Shown piece after piece: positions 17,201 to 23,329 of a DNA stretch of 43,991 nt. The notes beneath the pieces were generated by a model. The model did not search any database. It was not told the DNA's origin and was given only the letters and a program-made list of their open reading frames with translations. How positions within the stretch are numbered: the first letter of the stretch is position 1; the number at the start of each line of letters is the position of its first letter. The translations under genes were made by a program, and so were the position numbers. The stretch covers positions 1 to 43,991 of the IMG/VR virus record IMGVR_UViG_3300025543_000057, one strand, 5' to 3'. Origin of the DNA: a virus.

Positions 17201-20200
17201 CCCGCCAGCGGCGCACTTCTGGACGCCCCGGACACGGGTCCGCAGACCCGTGTACCGCGTGGCGCAATGTCCCCGAAGACTTCCGAAGTCTCTTTCACCA
17301 ACCGGGCGGCGATCTACGAAGACGCCTTCCGCGTCGCCGGGATCGACCCGGACCGGGGGCAACTCCTGCCGCCGGAGCGCAAGCTGAGAGTGTTGGCGGA
17401 CGTGCTGGAAAAGGTCTTCGGCTTCAAGGTCAACATCAAGACGGACCTGTCCGTCCCGGACGCCGTGAACCAGATGCTCGACGCCTACCGCAACATCCGC
17501 TTCATGATGCACGCGCTGGCGCTGCCGGTGCAGGCCATCAGCTTGCAGGGAAGGCTCACGCTGTCGCTCGAACGCTTCAAGGGGCAATACCTTGGCATGT
17601 ACTCGCTCGCGGACCACACGATCCACATGCCGGGCCGCTCAAATTCGTTCGCCCATGAGTGGATGCACGCGCTGGATCATTACCTCGGAGACACCCTCAC
17701 TCCGAAGTTTAAGGACTTGCTGTCCCGCATCACGCGTAGCGAAGGTCTGGACCCGTCGGACAACCTGCAATCTGCCTTCATCAACCTGATCCATAAACTG
17801 TTCTTCGACGAAGCGGCCCTCGCCGTGCAGATGCTCAGGCTGGAAACCGAAGCCAACGCCACGATCAAGAAAGGCCCGAAAGCCGGACAGCCGACGCAGG
17901 CCGCGCTCGCGGCGCAGAAGTCCCTCGAACGGCTGGCCGCCGGGGCGACCCGGATACGGGTTCAGCCGTCCGCCTACCGGCAGGACGCAGCCAAATACGA
18001 CCCGAGCAGTGACTATTTCCCCTCGGTCCACGAGATGATCGCCCGCGCCTTCGAGGCGTACACCGCCTTTAAGGTGGAGACTGCCGGGGGGTCCAACGAG
18101 TTCATCACCAAGGGCGATCAGAACTATCTGTCCGACGCGGACCGCCGCCTGCAAATGACGTTCCCGAAAAGCCACGAACGGCTGGCGATTTTCTCGGCGT
18201 TCGACGACGTGTTCCACCACATCCGGACCCAAGCGATCCTCGGCGTCGGCCCGGCGGAGCCCCTGCCGGTGGATCAAGACATAACGGACCCGTCCAAGTG
18301 GACCAAGATCGCCGCATTCCGCGACGGGCAGGGCGTTGTCGCGGCCCTTAAAGAAGAAGCCTTCAAGCTGCGCAACGCGCTCCGGGTGCTTCGGCTCCAA
18401 CCCCTGAAACAGACCCTGAAAGCGTCCGCGTCGGAGGTCGCCATCAACGCGGGCATCGGCGCAACGGCCACCTCGCCCAAGTCCATGAAGCAGGGGATCA
18501 CGGACGTGTGGGACGCAATGGCGAAGATCGTCCGGTCCGGGCGCGGCATTGCGAAGATGATCGTCCTCCGCCAGCCGGAGAAGTCTCAGCCGTTCTTGCA
18601 GTGGATCGTCAACCGTCTGACCACCGACCCCGGCACCGGCCGGGAGGATCAGGTCGCTACGTGGGAGGAAGCCGCCGGGAACCAGACCAACATCGACACC
18701 ACGGAACTGCAAGCCGCGCTTGTCTCCAACGGCATGTCCGGGCGGATCAAGAAAGACGCCAGCATGAGATTGCGCAAGCTCATGCTCGGGCAGACCGTTC
18801 CGGGAGCCTCCACCGCTGAAATCGCCGTGGCGGCCCTACTGCGCCGGTTGATGGACAAGGCTTGGCAGGCGGCGTCCGCAGCGGGGGTCGGCATCGGCTA
18901 TGTCCGCAACACCGGATACCTGCCGCGCGTCATTCTGCGGGAAGAAGTCCAGAACCGGCTGCAAGAGTTCACCGCCGCCGCGAAGCAGGTCTACCTGAAA
19001 CAGTTCGACCACATCACCGACGGGATCAACGCGGCGGACCTGTTGGCTTTCGCCAAGGGCGTCATGTCCGAATTTGAGCCAGCCGTCGCCAAGGTGACGA
19101 AGACCGGGAAGCTCGCCCCGCCGTACCAAAACCTCCGCGCGGCGATCCGGGTGCTGGACAACGCAACGGCGCTCCACGACGCCAACCCCACGGCGCAGAC
19201 CCGCGCAGACAAGGCGCAGGCCAAAGCCGCCGTGGACGCCGCCATAGCCCGGCTCTTGGCCGCGCTCCGCGACCCGTTCGCCACCACGTCGGCGAAAGCG
19301 TGGGGCCACCGCATTCTGGCCGGGGACAGCTTCTCATATGATAGCCACGGCCCCAACACGAACTTCGCGAAGACCCGGACCTTGGTCCCGGAGGCGGACG
19401 ACATTTTGGGCGACGCCGGGTTCTACGACACGGACACGGTGCATGGGGCTGTGACATATCTGCACCAAGTCAACAAGCGGACCTCCTATCAGGAGCGTTT
19501 CGGCATGTCCTCGGGTCCGAAGTTCCTCTCGGACATATTGCGCCGGGAAGACATTCAGGATGCGATGCAGCAGAACCCCCGCAAGTACGACCCGGACACG
19601 TCCGCCGGGGCGTTCAACATCATCCGCGACCTCGCCAACCCGCAGGTGGACGACATAAAGGAAATGATGGTCAATGAGGCCGTCAAGTGGGGCGCGAACG
19701 GCGGCGATGCGCAATACCTGCGCGGCCTCGTCGAGAAGATAACCGGGCGCTCCGGCGGCGATCCGCTGATCAAACCCTATGAAGCCCTCTCGTCCACGAT
19801 TGCCATCTACACTTTCATCGCGCTACTGCCGCGCGCGACGCTGACCGCCATAACCGAACCCATCGCCACCATGATGCGGACCGGATCGGTGAAGGCTTCC
19901 GTCCAGACCCTCGGCATGTATGTGATGGAGGCGGTGCGGAGTGCGAAGTCCACGCAAGAAAGGCAGGCTTTGGCCGAAGCCATCGGGGTCGTGTCCACGG
20001 CGCTGCATGACACGGTTCTGCTCAACCGCCTGTCCGGCGACCACGGCAACGTCGTGTCCGGCAACGTCGTCATGACGCAGTTCTTCCGGGCCATCGGCTT
20101 GACCCAACTGACGAACGCGCAGCGCCGGGCGGCTATGGCCGGAGGCTTCTACTGGCTGCGCGACCTCGCCAAGCAATACGCGACAACCGATAATGTCAAA

Positions 20201-21079
20201 AAGAAGATCATCGAAGCGGAGTTCCGCGACCTCGGGGTCCAGCCGGAGCAGTTCGACGCCGTGGTGGATTGGCTGGGGCAGTCGGACAGCCTGCCGACGC
20301 CGGAGGATATGCGGTCCAGCACCGGGAAGGTGATGGCCCTCGCGCTGGCCCGGTTCACGGACCAGACGATCCAGAACCCCCGGCGGATGGACAAGGCCCT
20401 GTCGGCCACAAGCCCCATCGGGCGGCTGACCTTCGGTCTCATGTCGTTCTTCTACACGTTCTTCCGCAACGTCCACCAAGCGACCTATTTGCGAGCCAAA
20501 CGCAACTACGGGATTGCCAAGGGGGAGGGCGAAAGCACGACGACGGCGGCCATGCAGGCTGTCGCCCCGGCTCTCGCCACTCTCGGCGGCGGCTTCGCCA
20601 TGATGTTCGCCGGGCAGTTCCTCATCTCAATGCTGCGCGAAGCGATCTACAACCCGGAGCAGTGGGAGAAACACGAAAAAGACGACGACCTGTCGGATTG
20701 GCTGATCAAGCTCGCTTGGTCCCGGACCGGCATATATGGCCCAGCGGACCCGCTCATCAACGCCATGACCGGCTTGCGCTACGAGCGCGACGTGGTGAAC
20801 CTCGCCGCAGGGCCGGGCTTCTCTTACCTCATGTCCAACGTCCAGAATATCTTGAAGCTGTGGACGCGCAACTCGCCGAACACGAACACCGCAGAACACA
20901 CCGCTGCCAAGTCCGCCTATCGGATGGCCTTCGCCCCGGCGGCGGCTTGGGCCTTGTCGGCGATCCCCGTCGGTGGGCCGGTTGCTTGGGCCGCTCGCTA
21001 CGGAGCAATCGGTCTGGCGACTTCCAACGCGGCGTCCACCAAGGCGGCCGACGTGGTTGCTGGCCCCAAGAAAAAGTGA
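14222..21079 (+). CDS. Giant polyvalent ejected protein (2285 aa) with ParB-like and LPD1-like metallopeptidase regions
   Basis: The N-terminus has L-P-x-G-F-V-L-D units (at about 11, 46 and 358), a Gly/Ala-rich membrane-active-looking segment (about 150-205) and a P-Q-V-Q-P repeat linker (about 384-428). Residues ~455-700 resemble the DarB/DdrB-type ParB domain of polyvalent proteins (E-L-D-A-L-I, Q-P-R-D-R, D-x-G-x-P-I-I and I-L-S-G-N-G-R-A). Residues ~1020-1290 resemble the LPD1 domain, with the zinc-peptidase-like H-E-W-M-H-A-L-D-H at 1145-1153. The C-terminal third is long helices with hydrophobic patches, similar in outline to LPD38-type tails. Polyvalent proteins are thought to enter the host with the DNA and counter host functions (Iyer and colleagues). 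It ends the late structural run. The roles are inferred; domain limits are approximate. Confidence 0.85.
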   Translation: MNAMNAIDDQLPPGFVLDNAPVAPPVVPPVVPAVATSVPPSVATKAPPDLPEGFVLDTPDMPDDGPGFWEAAGNALVRGKNNYLDQPLNVGGYLTGALSPTDAATAIIQDYTEAQAAPMTTDGARAMENLDKNGVWNTLKDDFPGVASATGQTALEAAAGLPGMFAAAGVGAAAGTAATLNPAGTVIGGALGAGSVSGATEFASIIVEALTNTGVPVTQENVTKLLSDPEFMSAAKSEALRGGAIVGGFDALTAGMAGRIFGPVRRVVAPHTGKIGSGVVGAGAEVAVQSAGGAGGEAAKQLANDGGISSPGSVFMEAAAEIPGSAIEIPGTVKAIRTGEGLVKPQPAPDPALAPDLPEGFVLDPPQGQTEQVAPPTEQVVPEPQVQPQVQPDPQVQPDPQVQPEAQVQPQVQPQVQPDPQVQPDPQAPVQRGYPTGKSEKVVTPDGSFEFDTDFEVVELDALISATGDLQPRDRGDRTQSDTQISDNARKLDPARLLSSRESDRGSPIIDETNTILSGNGRAASILEAMRLHPDRYAAYLKRLKDEGYLTDGMKAPVLVRRAAALSPDQKVLLARRSAAAADQTLSPSERANLEKNYITEDMLKEFNSDVTEGVGAAANAPFFRTFMRSVPQAEQNALLGAANELTPAGVQRVTAALFSRAYDNKNLIRRAVEQGVDKQITNGLTAAAPAWARMRDALKRAGKEKQFDMTQVLVEALELINEAGTKGMNFANFMKQLDAFRTIDPKAAAAARLFLNEQQTRLASADTIRDRLQRYAARAEGLTKAEDDIFGGGPADATAIVAEIVAGLDSTAKGQPVDPGDTPTPATTTKPEAEPKLAGRTEVEAEPPRDRVFGPRLTTAKNPFPGYAGPVTLATDAKGRRLYFWRNEGSGGAAGAGEYGMTLLTPDDKEVSVEAGLRGEMTGEYSLIATEVAFLAGELDSLIDDLWASAKTKTKTQTKPETKAQPGSELFPGSEVTSTGPMQGRKAAKGQAPASGALLDAPDTGPQTRVPRGAMSPKTSEVSFTNRAAIYEDAFRVAGIDPDRGQLLPPERKLRVLADVLEKVFGFKVNIKTDLSVPDAVNQMLDAYRNIRFMMHALALPVQAISLQGRLTLSLERFKGQYLGMYSLADHTIHMPGRSNSFAHEWMHALDHYLGDTLTPKFKDLLSRITRSEGLDPSDNLQSAFINLIHKLFFDEAALAVQMLRLETEANATIKKGPKAGQPTQAALAAQKSLERLAAGATRIRVQPSAYRQDAAKYDPSSDYFPSVHEMIARAFEAYTAFKVETAGGSNEFITKGDQNYLSDADRRLQMTFPKSHERLAIFSAFDDVFHHIRTQAILGVGPAEPLPVDQDITDPSKWTKIAAFRDGQGVVAALKEEAFKLRNALRVLRLQPLKQTLKASASEVAINAGIGATATSPKSMKQGITDVWDAMAKIVRSGRGIAKMIVLRQPEKSQPFLQWIVNRLTTDPGTGREDQVATWEEAAGNQTNIDTTELQAALVSNGMSGRIKKDASMRLRKLMLGQTVPGASTAEIAVAALLRRLMDKAWQAASAAGVGIGYVRNTGYLPRVILREEVQNRLQEFTAAAKQVYLKQFDHITDGINAADLLAFAKGVMSEFEPAVAKVTKTGKLAPPYQNLRAAIRVLDNATALHDANPTAQTRADKAQAKAAVDAAIARLLAALRDPFATTSAKAWGHRILAGDSFSYDSHGPNTNFAKTRTLVPEADDILGDAGFYDTDTVHGAVTYLHQVNKRTSYQERFGMSSGPKFLSDILRREDIQDAMQQNPRKYDPDTSAGAFNIIRDLANPQVDDIKEMMVNEAVKWGANGGDAQYLRGLVEKITGRSGGDPLIKPYEALSSTIAIYTFIALLPRATLTAITEPIATMMRTGSVKASVQTLGMYVMEAVRSAKSTQERQALAEAIGVVSTALHDTVLLNRLSGDHGNVVSGNVVMTQFFRAIGLTQLTNAQRRAAMAGGFYWLRDLAKQYATTDNVKKKIIEAEFRDLGVQPEQFDAVVDWLGQSDSLPTPEDMRSSTGKVMALALARFTDQTIQNPRRMDKALSATSPIGRLTFGLMSFFYTFFRNVHQATYLRAKRNYGIAKGEGESTTTAAMQAVAPALATLGGGFAMMFAGQFLISMLREAIYNPEQWEKHEKDDDLSDWLIKLAWSRTGIYGPADPLINAMTGLRYERDVVNLAAGPGFSYLMSNVQNILKLWTRNSPNTNTAEHTAAKSAYRMAFAPAAAWALSAIPVGGPVAWAARYGAIGLATSNAASTKAADVVAGPKKK
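15372..15505 (+). repeat. Tandem Pro-Gln-Val-Gln-Pro coding repeat
   Basis: About ten short units built on CAGGTCCAGCC, in two spacings (12 and 18 bp), encode the flexible linker between the N-terminal part and the ParB-like region of the giant protein. Copy number probably varies by slippage or recombination. Confidence 0.9.
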
Positions 21080-21084
21080 CAAAA

Positions 21085-21123
21085 ACCCGTGTCCGGCTTG
21101 TAGGTCCAGCCCCCGACACGGGT
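21085..21123 (+). terminator. Stem-loop after the giant gene
   Basis: ACCCGTGTC and GACACGGGT form a perfect 9-bp outer stem, with an inner GGCT/AGCC pairing around TGTAGGTCC, starting 6 nt after the stop of the last rightward structural gene. No T-run follows. A Rho-aided stop or 3'-end stabiliser is likely. Confidence 0.5.
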
Positions 21124-21153
21124 CCAGACCGCGAACGAACAATAAACATCTGT

Positions 21154-21441
21154 GCTGCGATGCTGCACAAACGTCCACTTCGTAGGCCGGGGACAGACAC
21201 CGATCTACAAAGAATTATCTAAGGATTTCAGGGGGTTGTGATGGTGCTGCCGGAGAGAATTGAACTCTCGACCTCTCCCTTACCAAGACAGAGGTCGGTT
21301 TCGTTGGCCGACAAATAAGCCATTGAAATCCTTAAAATCCGGGTCCGTGGACCTGTTGTGTTGGTTTGTAGGTGGACAAAAACGCGCTGCGATGCTGCAC
21401 AGGTCCGGGGCAATTGTCCATTGCGCTGCAATGTGCTGCAC
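21154..21441 (+). repeat. Repeated arm-like sites around the attP core
   Basis: GCTGCGATGCTGCACA occurs identically at 21154-21169 and 21386-21401, with a degenerate third copy at 21425-21441. An 11-bp inverted pair, TAAGGATTTCA, lies at 21220-21230 (+) and 21324-21334 (-), closely flanking the tRNA-like core. Repeated short sites on both sides of a core are what tyrosine integrases and excisionases bind in attP arms. Binding is inferred, not shown. Confidence 0.6.
21242..21287 (-). other. Probable attP core: 3' fragment of a tRNA-Thr(GGU) gene
   Basis: Read on the minus strand, this holds an anticodon loop TTGGTAA (anticodon GGT), the 3' side of the anticodon stem, variable loop AGGTC, a perfect T-arm (GAGAG-TTCAATT-CTCTC), acceptor CGGCAGC, discriminator A and CCA. 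The 5' half of a tRNA (GCTGCCG plus D-arm) is missing: the DNA upstream of the loop is unrelated. A tRNA 3' end without its 5' end in phage DNA is the classic sign of attP, where integration rebuilds the host tRNA. Flanking repeated sites support this. The integrase gene, however, lies more than 11 kb away. Confidence 0.75.
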
Positions 21442-21484
21442 GCTATTTTGTCTGGACCGTCAAACCACACAAGAGGATAACCCC

Positions 21485-21640
21485 GTGACGCAAGCAGCTT
21501 CTTCAAAAGAAAAATCCCCGGCGCGGCGCATCGGGAAAATGTTAATGTGGATCACGATTAGCGCGGTCAGCGTCCCTTTGGCAGCGATTGCTCTGCTTCT
21601 GGTTTTCGCAGCCGGGAAGGCCCTTTTCGGCGGCGCGTAG
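21485..21640 (+). CDS. Small single-span membrane protein (51 aa)
   Basis: A GTG start with AGAGGA 8 nt upstream opens a 51-residue protein: a polar, Lys/Arg-containing N-terminus (1-17), then one long hydrophobic segment (about 19-45) and a short Gly/Ala end. It is the only rightward gene between attP and the convergent early operon, and its 3' end overlaps the 3' end of the leftward Cys-rich gene by 74 bp. It would be next to the host boundary in the prophage, a common place for lysogenic-conversion genes. A holin-like or superinfection-exclusion role is possible, but nothing in the sequence decides. Confidence 0.5.
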   Translation: MTQAASSKEKSPARRIGKMLMWITISAVSVPLAAIALLLVFAAGKALFGGA

Positions 21641-21986
21641 GCGGCGAGCCGCAGCGCAGCGGTTCCACCCCCAACTCCTCGGCCAGCGCCTCGGCGTACT
21701 CGGTCGCCCCGGCGCAAGCCTGATATTTGGAATGGAAACCCGGCGCGTGTTCTTCGCCGGTCTCCTTGTCCGCAATAAACTCCACCCCTTTCTGGTAGAC
21801 CGTCTTGTGGCAAGCGAAAAGCTGCCCCATTGACACAGCGAATTTGATCCCGTCCAGCCGCCCCCGCGCGAGATAGTCCGCGCCCGCTGCCGCCGCGACG
21901 AAGGGGCAGTTTTCGCAGGGCTTTTTCACGGGCCGTTGGCCGTAAAAGATGGAGACCCCAAAGTCTCCGGGTTTGAAGCTGTCCAC
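21567..21986 (-). CDS. Cys-rich putative metal-binding protein (DUF6283-like)
   Basis: The 139-residue protein has C-E-N-C-P-F near its start (Cys24, Cys27), a conserved-looking F-A-C-H-K-T in the middle and A-C-A-G-A later, a spacing like small phage proteins of the DUF6283 type thought to bind a metal or Fe-S cluster. Its C-terminus is a basic, Pro/Arg-rich tail of low complexity. The GTG start at 21986 overlaps the stop of a 20-codon frame upstream and has GGAGG at good spacing; an upstream in-frame GTG (22022) is less well placed. It is the last gene of the leftward early operon. The metal and function are unknown. Confidence 0.65.
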   Translation of the reverse strand: MDSFKPGDFGVSIFYGQRPVKKPCENCPFVAAAAGADYLARGRLDGIKFAVSMGQLFACHKTVYQKGVEFIADKETGEEHAPGFHSKYQACAGATEYAEALAEELGVEPLRCGSPPTRRRKGPSRLRKPEAEQSLPKGR

Positions 21987-22048
21987 TACACGTCCTCCGC
22001 CCGTTGGTTGATCCGGAACCACAACAGGTCCGGCTTGAGCGTCGCCAT
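21986..22048 (-). CDS. Possible 20-residue leader peptide
   Basis: The frame begins at ATG two bases after the HD-gene stop with GAGGGGAAG just upstream, and its stop TAG overlaps the GTG of the Cys-rich gene (TAGTG). It encodes 20 residues with two Arg and one Trp. It could be a translated coupling peptide. It is short, so the evidence is only the ribosome site and the stop/start overlap. Confidence 0.35.
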   Translation of the reverse strand: MATLKPDLLWFRINQRAEDV

Positions 22049-22049
22049 A

Positions 22050-22631
22050 TCACTTCCCCTCAACGGCCACGTCGTAGCCATACTTTTGCAGCCGGAGGAG
22101 CCAAGCCCGCGCCGCGTGTTGCGGGAACCAGCCGGGACGCACGATAGGGGTCCGCTCGATTTCTTCCAGACCATCGGGCCACGGGTCTCCCCGGACCAGC
22201 AAGGCGTCCCGCTCGCTCATGAGCATAACCGCGTCCGCGCGCTTGACCCATGTCTTTGTTTCGTCGTCCCACGGGTATGGCAGCTTGGCGCGGGCGAAGA
22301 TCGCCGCGTCGTGGGTGGCTTTCAGGTCACGGATCATGTCCGCGCCAAGGACGTTCGCCAGCGGTGTAGGTATGTCCCCAATCACAAACTCGTGGGCGTC
22401 GTGCAGAAGTCCGACCAGCCGGACAGACCTCGGGACGGGCTGGGTGATCAGCCAATCGTGGACCCGGCAACAATGCTCGGCAACTGAGTAGAACATCTGA
22501 GTATGCCCGCCGAAGCGGCATATGTGGGCAAGGGCGTGGGCCACGTCGGCCCACTCCACGTTCTCTGCGGCGGGGTTGGTGTACTCCCACCGGCCCCCGG
22601 AGGCGGTCTGGCTCCATGTCATTGTGGTCAT
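22050..22631 (-). CDS. HD-domain nucleotide phosphohydrolase (YfbR/DatZ-like)
   Basis: The 193-residue protein has the HD metal site: His53 (A-E-H), His77-Asp78, then Glu81 and Asp86 in H-D-A-H-E-x(4)-D-I-P-T-P, and a later A-D-A-V acidic residue near 137. This matches YfbR-type 5'-deoxynucleotidases (H-D-A-S-E-x(4)-D-L-P-T-P in E. coli YfbR), a family that also includes phage DatZ dATPases. It probably hydrolyses deoxynucleotides to tune the pool for replication. I chose the ATG at 22631 with AGGAG and AGGA upstream, as earlier in-frame codons have no support. It shares an operon with the DNA polymerase and a dATP/dGTP hydrolase-like gene. The substrate is not decided by sequence. Confidence 0.85.
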   Translation of the reverse strand: MTTMTWSQTASGGRWEYTNPAAENVEWADVAHALAHICRFGGHTQMFYSVAEHCCRVHDWLITQPVPRSVRLVGLLHDAHEFVIGDIPTPLANVLGADMIRDLKATHDAAIFARAKLPYPWDDETKTWVKRADAVMLMSERDALLVRGDPWPDGLEEIERTPIVRPGWFPQHAARAWLLRLQKYGYDVAVEGK

Positions 22632-22657
22632 TGTCCTGTTGCTCCTGTTGTTAAAAT

Positions 22658-22903
22658 CTAGCGGCCCTGCGCAGCTCCGACGCCGCGCCCGCGAAGGCCC
22701 TCCCAAGCCCGGCGGACTTGGTTCTCGAACATGCGCAAGGTGTCCCTAGAGGACGGCGACACGCTGGTGGTGAGGGTGCGCTTTTCGGGGCCGCGCCGAA
22801 TAGTGATTTTCATGTGCCCGCTTTTGGCGACGGCCATCGAATAGTTGGACGTGTAGCGTTCTATGACTTGGACGTATTCGCGATTGGTCTTGGACTGTCC
22901 CAT
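22658..22903 (-). CDS. Hypothetical basic protein, 81 aa
   Basis: No family is recognised. The N-terminal half has an amphipathic helix (N-R-E-Y-V-Q-V-I-E-R-Y), the middle a beta pair (K-I-T-I-R-R and R-T-L-T-T-S), and the C-terminal half a basic helix (R-M-F-E-N-Q-V-R-R-A-W). It has high Arg/Lys content and may bind nucleic acid. It lies 5 nt after the GGQ-domain gene and 26 nt before the HD gene in the same leftward operon. The ATG has a GAAGGGA-type site upstream. Real by operon packing and composition. Confidence 0.65.
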   Translation of the reverse strand: MGQSKTNREYVQVIERYTSNYSMAVAKSGHMKITIRRGPEKRTLTTSVSPSSRDTLRMFENQVRRAWEGLRGRGVGAAQGR

Positions 22904-22908
22904 GTCCG

Positions 22909-23115
22909 TTATCCCTTCGGGTGTATGAGCGCCGTCAGGATCATGTCCAAGGCGACCTCTCGGTTGGCGTGTTGCGACCGGGCAAGCATCGAGACCGCTT
23001 CGGTCCCGGTCGGCAGGTGCGTAGCCTTGACCCCCACGGGGGTGAAACCGACCTGCTGGCCGCCTCGGGGTCGCGGCGGATACGCTTCGATCTTCAGGTC
23101 TGCGGGGTCAATCAT
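22909..23115 (-). CDS. Stand-alone release-factor (GGQ) domain, 68 aa
   Basis: The short protein has the core of the class I release-factor peptidyl-tRNA hydrolysis domain: R-G-G-Q-Q-V (GGQ at 18-20), then V-x-A-T-H-L-P-T-G (29-37) and R-S-Q-H-A-N-R-E-V-A-L-D-M (46-58), matching the conserved T-H-x-P-T-G and R-S-Q-x-x-N-x-x-x-A motifs in order and spacing. It lacks the codon-recognition domain of RF1/RF2 and the basic C-terminal tail of ArfB. In ribosomes, GGQ places water for ester hydrolysis. It may release nascent chains from stalled ribosomes or act on free peptidyl-tRNA. The ATG has AAGGAG 8 nt upstream and overlaps the upstream membrane-peptide stop (ATGATTGA). Confidence 0.85.
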   Translation of the reverse strand: MIDPADLKIEAYPPRPRGGQQVGFTPVGVKATHLPTGTEAVSMLARSQHANREVALDMILTALIHPKG

Positions 23116-23236
23116 AGCGGCGGCTCCTTTTGGGTGGGTCTTTGATTGTTCTGCCCCGGCGCGGGTACTGGAGAAGCGCGAAGGCGAGGGCAAGGACGCC
23201 GACGAAGCCGATGAGGGCTGCTGCGAAGCAAGACAT
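23108..23236 (-). CDS. Small membrane protein (42 aa), coupled to the GGQ gene
   Basis: A 42-codon frame starts at ATG with CAGGAG 9 nt upstream. The product is a short N-terminus, one hydrophobic segment of about 20 residues (Ala, Leu, Val, Phe) and a very basic tail with R-R-G-R and K-R-S-R-R. Its stop overlaps the ATG of the GGQ-domain gene, so translation is probably coupled. Topology (N-out, basic tail inside) follows the positive-inside rule. The pairing with a release-factor domain could place the latter near the membrane, but that is inference only. Confidence 0.6.
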   Translation of the reverse strand: MSCFAAALIGFVGVLALAFALLQYPRRGRTIKDPPKRSRRYD

Positions 23237-23291
23237 AAGGCGAGGCTCCTGCGGTGTGGGTTCAGTTATTCTCACCCACACTCTTGCTGCG

Positions 23292-23308
23292 TTTGTCTAG
23301 TTTGTCAA
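23292..23308 (-). promoter_or_regulatory. TTGACAAA-N3-GACAAA motif, copy a
   Basis: TTGACAAACTAGACAAA lies on the minus strand in the gap between the DNA polymerase gene and the small membrane protein gene; the neighbouring bases GCGACAAAACAGACG give a second, opposite half-copy, so the site is partly palindromic. It may be an operator or promoter for the last part of the operon. Confidence 0.55.
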
Positions 23309-23329
23309 GCGACAAAACAGACGACGGGC

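Noticed and set aside
15740-17626. Minus-strand frame of 628 codons
   Set aside because: Antisense to the giant polyvalent gene, which has motifs and continuous domains.
21242-21320. Intact tRNA-Thr gene
   Set aside because: The acceptor 5' strand GCTGCCG and D-arm are missing and the anticodon stem has a mismatch, so only the 3' part is tRNA.
21228-21506. Minus-strand frame of 92 codons across the tRNA fragment
   Set aside because: Its end is a translation of the tRNA 3' end, a well-known false gene.
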